Source: Stratiolaelaps scimitus
Taxonomy: Eukaryota > Arthropoda > Arachnida > Mesostigmata > Laelapidae
Direction of reading: 5' to 3'
Assembly: GCA_019614645.1 (NCBI GenBank)
Contig: JABWDB010000008.1
Location: forward strand, 6,572,001-6,636,000
DNA: 64,000 nucleotides
Of this stretch, positions 58,480-64,000 are shown piece by piece. Every line of letters begins with the position of its first letter. Positions within the stretch are counted from its first letter, which is position 1. The notes beneath the pieces were generated by a model that saw only the letters and a program-made list of their open reading frames with translations, did no database searches and had not been told where the DNA came from. A program made the position numbers and the translations under genes.

Positions 58480-60900
58480 GGCTAAAGCAGGCCGGCCACT
58501 GGCCGAGACAGACCGCGGCCGACTGCGGAGTTGTAGCGCAGAAGCGATTTCGTCGTCATCGCCCGAGACTTACCCAGGGGAGCAAAGAGAATAGAACAGG
58601 GTCATCGGCGTGGCGCGTCGGCTCGTTCGGCGGTGCCCGGTTCCGTGGTCGTCCGTGTTATTGTATAAACCGTTGCCCCATTGGCCAGCCGACGCTCGTA
58701 AACAGAATAACCTGCTAAATTCGAACTCGTAAGCGCGTCAATCCCCCACTAGGCGTAGCAGCAGCCGCAGCAGCGCGTGTTGGTGTTGCCGGTGGCATTG
58801 GCATAAACGGAGTGAGAGTTTGGCCCACTCATCAACTGGGGTGAGTGTCACCTGGGCCTTTCTCGACCGTCCGGTGCTAATTAGTGTAATAGGGTCGAGA
58901 TACATCCTGTCGTCTATTCGAGGCAATGTGTTGTACGACTACGACCACCATAAGCGGCCGTTGTAGAGCAGAGTGAGAATAAGAGGAACGCTGGCTGGAT
59001 AGCTACTGACAGACGACGCTGATGATGGTGGTACCACCGCTGCGGCTGCTGCTACTGCCGCAGCAGCAGCAGCATAAGAGAGAGCACGGTCACTGCAGCG
59101 AGTACATAGCCTCTCGACCTCCTAACCCCGACGACCTCCGACGCCGTCACCGTTGCCGAGGGTCATGAGAGAACAATGACGACGTCGACGACGATTAATG
59201 TTTTACTGGAACAAAAAAAGACAACTCTCTACACTTTTAACCGCGCGCACGCGAGAGAGACAGAGAGATGGAGAGAGCGAGGATGCGCGAGCTTGCCTGC
59301 TCGGCCGTCCGCGAGCTCGCTGTGTAGCGCTACACAGCGAGCCCGCTTTAGCTGTTATAGCGACGAGACCACACGAGACATGGCTTCATGGCCTGTCGTC
59401 TGCAAGAAGTTGCCACGCATGCACACAGACACGTACAGACACACTGCGTACATGTGCATGATATGATAAATATCAGTAGTTACGATGTAGGGCAACATTG
59501 TATCCGAACGACATTACGCCGCTTACGTGGCAAGGGTCGACGGAACATGACGACGTCAGTGCTACGAACTACTGAGCAGACAGCCAGCTAGGTAGATAGA
59601 TAGATATGCATAAGTGGCTGGTGATAACTCTGTCGCCGTTGCCGGCGCCGCCGCTTGTGCCACCGTTGGCGACAACGGCACTGAGTGTCACTTGTGTAAT
59701 TGTGCACAGTGCGTTCGGGTTTGTTGCCGCGGTCGTCGACGTCATCTTCGAGGAGGGCCCGCTGTGGATACGGAGCGGAGGGTCGATCGAGCGAGGAACT
59801 ATTATTATACAATGTGTTGAAGCAAGCCTCGTTTGCTGCTTTTAGCGTTTATCGGGAATCTGAGCTGCCGTACCTGATGAGTATTTTGCAACACTATATT
59901 ATGACAGTAAATGAAATGCCGCTTTAGTCAATTAGGGCCGACGATGTCTGGTTTGTTGGGGGTAGTGTCATTCAGACGGGAGAGGGGCTCGCCGCTTTAA
60001 TCGAATCGTTTTTGTCGATTCTCGTCACAAATAGAGATGTCGCTGCTATTCATTGCCAGCAGCAGGTATAAGATATACGATCTATTACAAAGCAGATAGA
60101 CAATTTATTTCGTATGATTGCGTGCCTTGATATATACAATAATTAGTGACCCAGTTGCAGACAGAGTACATTAGATACTTGCTGCCAGGCTCAGGTGGAG
60201 TTAAGTGATAGCATGTGGTCGCGTAATACACATCCATGCCCATAGGTATTCCTTTGTTAATTTCGAGGTAGTGTCTCTCTCTCTGTCTCTCTCTCTCTCT
60301 TGACAACTTACCTATATTGGTGTCAGATGTGGATAAAGTTGTGAATCTTGGCTTGGCCCTTAGCTATAAATTTGTCAATCTTTGTCGCGTAATGCGCCGG
60401 TAATGCGGTGTACAACCAGCATTTACGTGATGTACAATATATGGTATTCATTATTCATCTTGATTACCGTCTATGATCTGTAGGTAAGTACGCACATCTG
60501 TAGAGTTCGCCGTCTAATTTTCGAAAGTCGTCTCTTAAAAAATAGTTGCTAAATGTTATCTCGGTTACCATATCTGAGAGGCACTTTTATGAGCCTGTCA
60601 GGTCTAACTCAGAAACACTGATGCACTATGCCGGATCTGTGTCGAGCCTCCAACTCAACAGGGTCCTGCTAAATGCAAATTGGCACGCGCTTCAAGTTGA
60701 GGCGTAGATGCAGGAGCCTGAGGCAACCATATTTACGCGAAAAAATTCACTTCTCACAGTAGCGCAATTATTCGGTACCAACTTCCTTATGCACATCTCA
60801 TATACCTTTTACATTAATAATTATTGTTGTTGTTATTACTACTATCCTAACCTCATTACTCAGCAAGTTTCTCCACAGTTTGCCTTCGAGCAAATTTTAA
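58480..60900. other. GC-rich then AT-rich DNA without supported gene
   Basis: 58.5-59.8 kb is rich in CAG/CGG/GAC triplets and has open frames on both strands (59176-59466, 59606-59845) without reliable signals. It also holds the 28-bp palindrome. 59.9-60.9 kb is AT-rich, with a CT-rich tract near 60273-60300. Confidence 0.35.
59315..59342. repeat. Perfect 28-bp palindrome
   Basis: GCTCGCTGTGTAGC at 59315-59328 is followed without spacer by its exact reverse complement at 59329-59342. It is not simple sequence. No loop means it would extrude as a cruciform or pair intermolecularly; it may bind a dimeric factor or mark a join of inverted sequence. Confidence 0.9.
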
Positions 60901-60984
60901 AAACGTTTTTCAGTGTTTACACGATCACCTCGCACTGAAGACCATAAATGTAATGATTCTACGTTGACTGCTGTCCTGGACAGC

Positions 60985-61434
60985 ATTATGTATCATGGAT
61001 ACGCGACGCTTGTAACGGTTAAACCTGAATGTATACACGTCGTACGAACGGCCACGGATGTGGATTCACCATCGAAGCCAGCCAATAATGTGTTGTCAGT
61101 GTCATTTCATTCATTAACTTACTATGCATTGCGGAATGGAACTACAATTGTGCAAATTGGTCAAGATCTCGTCAAAAAAATATGACATAATTTCAACATC
61201 ACAGTTGCAGTAAGTCACCTCGCACACGACCTCATACCTCAGTGGCTGGGTATTCTACATTTGCGCCATTTTAAGCGAAACAAACAGTCCAAGTAGGCCG
61301 TGCAAGCAGCACTAACCAACCGGGCGAGTCCGGCAGAGCCGGCAGTCAAAGGGGCTGCTACGCTATCTTTCGAGCTGAACCAATTTCATGAGCGAGTTTC
61401 TAATCTGTCAGTTGCAGCGGACGACCTCGACACC
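60985..61434 (+). mobile_element. Decayed Ty3/gypsy-like pol fragment (aspartic protease)
   Basis: One plus frame, broken by TGA (61183) and TAG (61297), reads CIHVVRTATDVDSP near 61033-61074, corresponding to the catalytic LVDTGADVS stretch of LTR-retroelement proteases with the Asp and Gly lost. About 25 residues on, ALRNGTTIVQIGQDLVKKI fits the flap-side A-NGT-I-x-x-x-G segment. HNFNITVAVSHLAHDL and WLGILHLRHF (61246-61272) follow, matching the F-x-V-A-D...LGxDFLxxF C-terminal motif. Order and spacing are right for the family. The part after 61297 (ASPAEPAVKGAATLSFELNQ) is coding-like but unassigned. No LTRs, RT or integrase were recognised. It is an inactive remnant. Confidence 0.55.
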
Positions 61435-61629
61435 TCTCGATGAAACAGAATGCTCCAATGATGCCCTAATTTACTTAACATTGCGACAAGACTTTTACAC
61501 ACCTCGGCCGAAAGCATCGTCTCTCTTGTATTGGGTCGGGGGCATTAACACTGATAGTGGTGTCGATTTTCCCCCCGTACGAAAATCCTTGTAATCGCTT
61601 GTATCCCGTTGTATGCTTTATTGATCGCG

Positions 61630-61655
61630 ATATATATATATATATATATATATAT
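61630..61655. repeat. (AT)n microsatellite
   Basis: About 13 perfect AT units. Confidence 0.95.
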
Positions 61656-61822
61656 ACGTACGTGTACTGGTCATAAGAGTTCGGTTGTGAAGACTTGCTT
61701 GGTGACACAAAATGACACAAATACCCACTCAACGTGGGTGATCGAATAACGAAAGTACTTCACAAAATCTTCAACGATGGTCTATAAAGAGATCTGTCTG
61801 TGTTGAAGACGACAACGACGAC

Positions 61823-62362
61823 TTAAGCACCTGAAATATTCATGCACGCATCGAATAAGCTGTGATGAGGGGATGTGTCTAAATCTGGCTGCGCTGTTAT
61901 GTAGAGGTGCTTAGCTTTGAAGAAGAAACGTGAGAGAGAGACAGAGAGAGAAAGTTCAGCGGCTCGCCTGCGAAGTACCTGCCATGACGGCCGTCCGCGT
62001 TGTGGTGCTATGCGCCACCTGTTCGAAATAACTGCACCAGCAAGCGGCGATCGTGTGCGATGTTCACGCTCGGCAGCGCTGTCAGGTATACACGGTCGCT
62101 TATCTCGTCCCCGCCTATCGTAGCAGCAGAGCCACACCCCCCAGACCCCCACCCCCGCCCCCGTGTTCCCCCAAGCGCTTTGTCCTTTTGCCAGAGCGTG
62201 TCGACTGTGCGTGTACTCCGCGACGACAGTAGCGTTCGCCACCCCGCCGCCTCTTGATTCGCTTCCCTGCAAGCAGCGGTCGGTGTGGTTAAGTGTGTAC
62301 ACTTGGACGCACATGTACGGCAAGCCGACTGGAATACAACGGCGAGCGATGGATACGGCCAT
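61823..62362 (-). CDS. Open frame with strong ATG context, overlapping candidate B
   Basis: The minus ATG at 62362 lies in CACGCCATGG, an excellent start context. It opens a 179-codon frame to TAA at 61825-61823 with coding-like codons. The product begins MAVSIARRCIPVGLPYMCVQ, has Cys/Trp/Gly-rich sequence in the middle (GVGVWGVWLCCYDRRGRD) and ends near SLFDACMNISGA. An internal CAG|GTACTT donor is possible. On the minus strand an AATAAA (TTTATT on plus at about 61616) lies about 200 bp past the stop. It overlaps the frame 62619-62008; at most one of the two is expected to be real. No family recognised. Confidence 0.25.
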   Translation of the reverse strand: MAVSIARRCIPVGLPYMCVQVYTLNHTDRCLQGSESRGGGVANATVVAEYTHSRHALAKGQSAWGNTGAGVGVWGVWLCCYDRRGRDKRPCIPDSAAEREHRTRSPLAGAVISNRWRIAPQRGRPSWQVLRRRAAELSLSVSLSRFFFKAKHLYITAQPDLDTSPHHSLFDACMNISGA

Positions 62363-62619
62363 GGCGTGACGCGCGCCTGTTTTGAAATCTCGATATCGCT
62401 ACCACACTGATGCTCTCTCTTCCTCCATCTCCTCGCTCGCTCCCTGTCTCTCTCTATGTCGTTCGCGTTGGTAGCAAGTAGAGTTGCGGAATGTACTTTC
62501 CGCGGAATGAATATCAGCGCGCCGCGGAAGCTACCTGCTTCGATAGAAGCCGGATCATTTACGAGGACTTGATATCGGCCAGAGATTAGGTACTGGAGAG
62601 AAGATAAATCGAAAGGCAT
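62008..62619 (-). CDS. Open frame of 203 codons, candidate A
   Basis: Minus ATG at 62619 to TAG at 62010-62008, with coding-like codon choice throughout. The product starts MPFDLSSLQYLISGRYQVLV, has a charged segment IERDRERARRWRKREHQ that reads a purine-rich tract, then Cys/Thr-rich and Gly-rich parts. The charged segment comes from a CT-rich simple region on plus and may be an artefact. Start context AAGCATATGC is moderate. If the 62362 ATG is the true start of the locus, the first 80 codons of this frame would be leader. No domain recognised. Confidence 0.25.
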   Translation of the reverse strand: MPFDLSSLQYLISGRYQVLVNDPASIEAGSFRGALIFIPRKVHSATLLATNANDIERDRERARRWRKREHQCGSDIEISKQARVTPWPYPSLAVVFQSACRTCASKCTHLTTPTAACREANQEAAGWRTLLSSRSTRTVDTLWQKDKALGGTRGRGWGSGGCGSAATIGGDEISDRVYLTALPSVNIAHDRRLLVQLFRTGGA

Positions 62620-63316
62620 ATGCTTGTTATGAAATTATATGGGATAATTTCAAGGTATAGTACGAAGCGGGACTAACTGGCGGCCCATTCGATCAAAACA
62701 GATGAATTTGTATTTGGATGTATTGGCCTATTACGACCACTGTCTGTCAACTCGATGTTTTTATTACTAGGACTATCATTAGTGAAGCAACAATTATCGT
62801 TTTCTTAATACTACAATATTGTACAATACAATAAAGTGTTTTTCATTAACGGAACTGCAGTTCCCCGAAGTAGTCTTTTTTTGAAGCATACCGTACCTCT
62901 CCGTTGGAGCAAATCCGACGAAAAGTGAAGCCGATACTCTGGAGCCGTGTGGCAGAGAAGCTGTCACTTATTTCGAAGGGGTAACCTTGAATCGGACGAT
63001 ATGTACATCCGAATCGACTAGAGGATACACCATATTGACGCTTAAGATGATTACTTTCCTTTACTCCAACAGGAGTCGACGACATCTCATGCCATAACAG
63101 CTAAACTAGCGGCTAGCTCATTATGCATGGCCAACGGACGTTGTCTTTGTCTGTGTCTTTAATGTACATTGCAATACATTTCGGTCCGTAAGAAGCAATT
63201 TTTGTTCACTTGTAGCAAGTCAATTGGTCTATGCTTAGCTCTCATCTGTGATATATTGCCATAATGTTTAACTTGTCATTGTGGAGGATGCTCCACGCTA
63301 TCTCTATCTCGCTATC

Positions 63317-63331
63317 AGGTTAGGTTAGGTT
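63317..63331. repeat. Short interstitial TTAGG-type run
   Basis: AGGTTAGGTTAGGTT contains about three units of the arthropod telomere motif TTAGG. It is too short to mean a telomere and may be chance. Confidence 0.6.
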
Positions 63332-63461
63332 CGACCCTTGCCAGCGATCCTATTCAGCTGCCGACGGCGTGGTCTTCCGCTGGCAAATGTCCCAGGTCAT
63401 AGCAGTTTCGCTTGGCCGCAGCAAAGGGCATAGTCAGCAGAAACGGGAAATACGACCGCGG

Positions 63462-63478
63462 CCGCCGCCGCCGCCGCC
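63462..63478. repeat. (CCG)n tract
   Basis: Five to six CCG units in a GC-rich stretch. Confidence 0.9.
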
Positions 63479-63759
63479 ACTACGATTACTACTGTGGCCA
63501 TACCCAACCTAGCGCCGCCACTAACCCGACGCAAGACTAGAATGCCCCACGGAGTCGTTACCCATCTGCTCCTCTCGAATCGATAATCACCACAGATCCC
63601 CTTCCATCTTCTCCGAGCTTCCCTGTAGCGTTTTCCCTTGGAGCCTTTACAAAGAACGTGGATAACGGACCCGCTTCAGGCCACGTCTCCACAAGCACGT
63701 AGTACTCGCAGACACCGCACGGACCACAAACGTAGACACACAGCCCACACTCGCACAGA

Positions 63760-63766
63760 TATATAA
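63760..63766 (+). promoter_or_regulatory. TATA box of a candidate promoter at the right edge
   Basis: TATATAA in ACAGATATATAAGCCC. 28 bp downstream TTCCAGTTCTC (A at 63788) resembles the arthropod initiator (TCAGTT). TATA-to-Inr spacing is typical. An ATG follows 52 bp after the initiator. Confidence 0.5.
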
Positions 63767-63839
63767 GCCCACCGGGGTATCATTTCCAGTTCTCGGTACT
63801 ACAGAGTGTTCCAGTTGTGAACACTATTGCCATCTACTT

Positions 63840-64000
63840 ATGATGAAGACCACCTGGAAACAACAGCAAGCGCAGTTTTCTATCTTTATTGCTGCCTGTC
63901 TCCCTCTTCGGATGTCGCATGTGTATACTTTACCATTCTGTCAGGTAGTTTTTTGCAGGTGCATAACTCTCGTTGACAGGTATGGAACTTTCGGTGGCGT
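63840..64000 (+). CDS. Candidate first coding exon, runs off the window
   Basis: ATGATGAAG at 63840 follows the TATA and Inr pair with a leader of about 52 nt. The frame stays open to the window end (53 codons). It begins MMKTTWKQQQAQFSIFIAAC, a basic start followed by a short hydrophobic stretch (FSIFIAACLPL) that could be a weak signal peptide. Three GT sites (CTGTCAG|GTAGTT near 63943, TTGCAG|GTGCAT near 63959, GACAG|GTATGG near 63979) could end the exon; I cannot choose among them. TATA-driven genes with a short first exon that starts a secreted protein are common in arthropods (cuticle and secretory genes), but the product is unknown. The gene continues outside the window. Confidence 0.4.
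   Translation, partial: MMKTTWKQQQAQFSIFIAACLPLRMSHVYTLPFCQVVFCRCITLVDRYGTFGG

Larger units (their letters stand above)
62650..63750. other. AT-rich then GC-rich upstream region
   Basis: Holds an exact 17-bp match to the repeat at 13860 (62845-62861), a short TTAGG-type run near 63317-63331 and a (CCG)n at 63462-63478. The last 400 bp are GC-richer and lead into the promoter at 63760. Confidence 0.4.

Noticed and set aside
63326..63336. GGTTCGACCC, a B-box-like sequence
   Set aside because: No A box or cloverleaf within tRNA distance; the GGTT comes from the TTAGG-type run.
1..64000. Bacterial or phage features, CRISPR arrays, operons
   Set aside because: No spaced direct repeats, no tightly packed same-strand genes and no Shine-Dalgarno-led frames; composition and repeats are those of an animal genome.

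Overview
The window looks like gene-poor nuclear DNA of an animal, most likely an arthropod. I infer this from spliceosomal splice signals, TATA/Inr-type promoters, many (AT)n and (CT)n/(GT)n microsatellites, decayed LINE and Ty3/gypsy-like elements, a tRNA-derived SINE-like repeat and a short interstitial (TTAGG)-type run. No operons, Shine-Dalgarno-led genes, rRNA, intact tRNA or CRISPR were seen. I could not assign a species, and no intact, clearly recognisable protein-coding gene is present. The coding calls are candidate exons supported by reading frame, codon pattern and splice or start signals only; none has recognised homology.

Layout: 1-12.7 kb is AT-rich and non-coding, with microsatellites and hairpins. 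At 12.88-13.04 kb a strong TATA box precedes a short first-exon candidate. At 13.8-14.7 kb there are two related repeat copies, one with tRNA-like A and B boxes. At 19.4-19.6 kb lies a candidate minus-strand promoter and first exon. At 20.1 kb there is a 55-nt hairpin, followed at 20.6-20.85 kb by a GC-rich retroposon-like insert with near-identical flanks. At 23.6-24.35 kb one plus frame, rich in Asn/Gln runs, is interrupted by a single TAA. At 28.3-28.7 kb an open frame ends at a consensus donor. At 30.45-31.37 kb sits the clearest feature of the window, a decayed LINE reverse transcriptase with its C-terminal domain; a second copy of part of it lies at 32.2 kb. At 34.1-34.3 kb is an internal exon candidate with good splice sites. 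A second, different LINE fragment lies on the minus strand near 41.5 kb.

From 43 to 51 kb a GC-richer zone carries several plus-strand exon candidates, including one with an ATG in good context (45.7 kb) and one starting with a convincing signal peptide (48.5 kb). At 57-58.5 kb are an internal exon candidate and a possible terminal exon with an AATAAA. At 61.0-61.3 kb lies a decayed Ty3/gypsy-like protease. At 61.8-62.6 kb two long minus-strand frames overlap. At 63.76 kb a TATA box precedes an ATG frame that runs off the window.

I cannot show that these candidate exons belong to the same gene or work together. The exciting-system question is answered cautiously: there is no recognisable new system, but several structured elements and candidate secreted or low-complexity proteins are worth checking.
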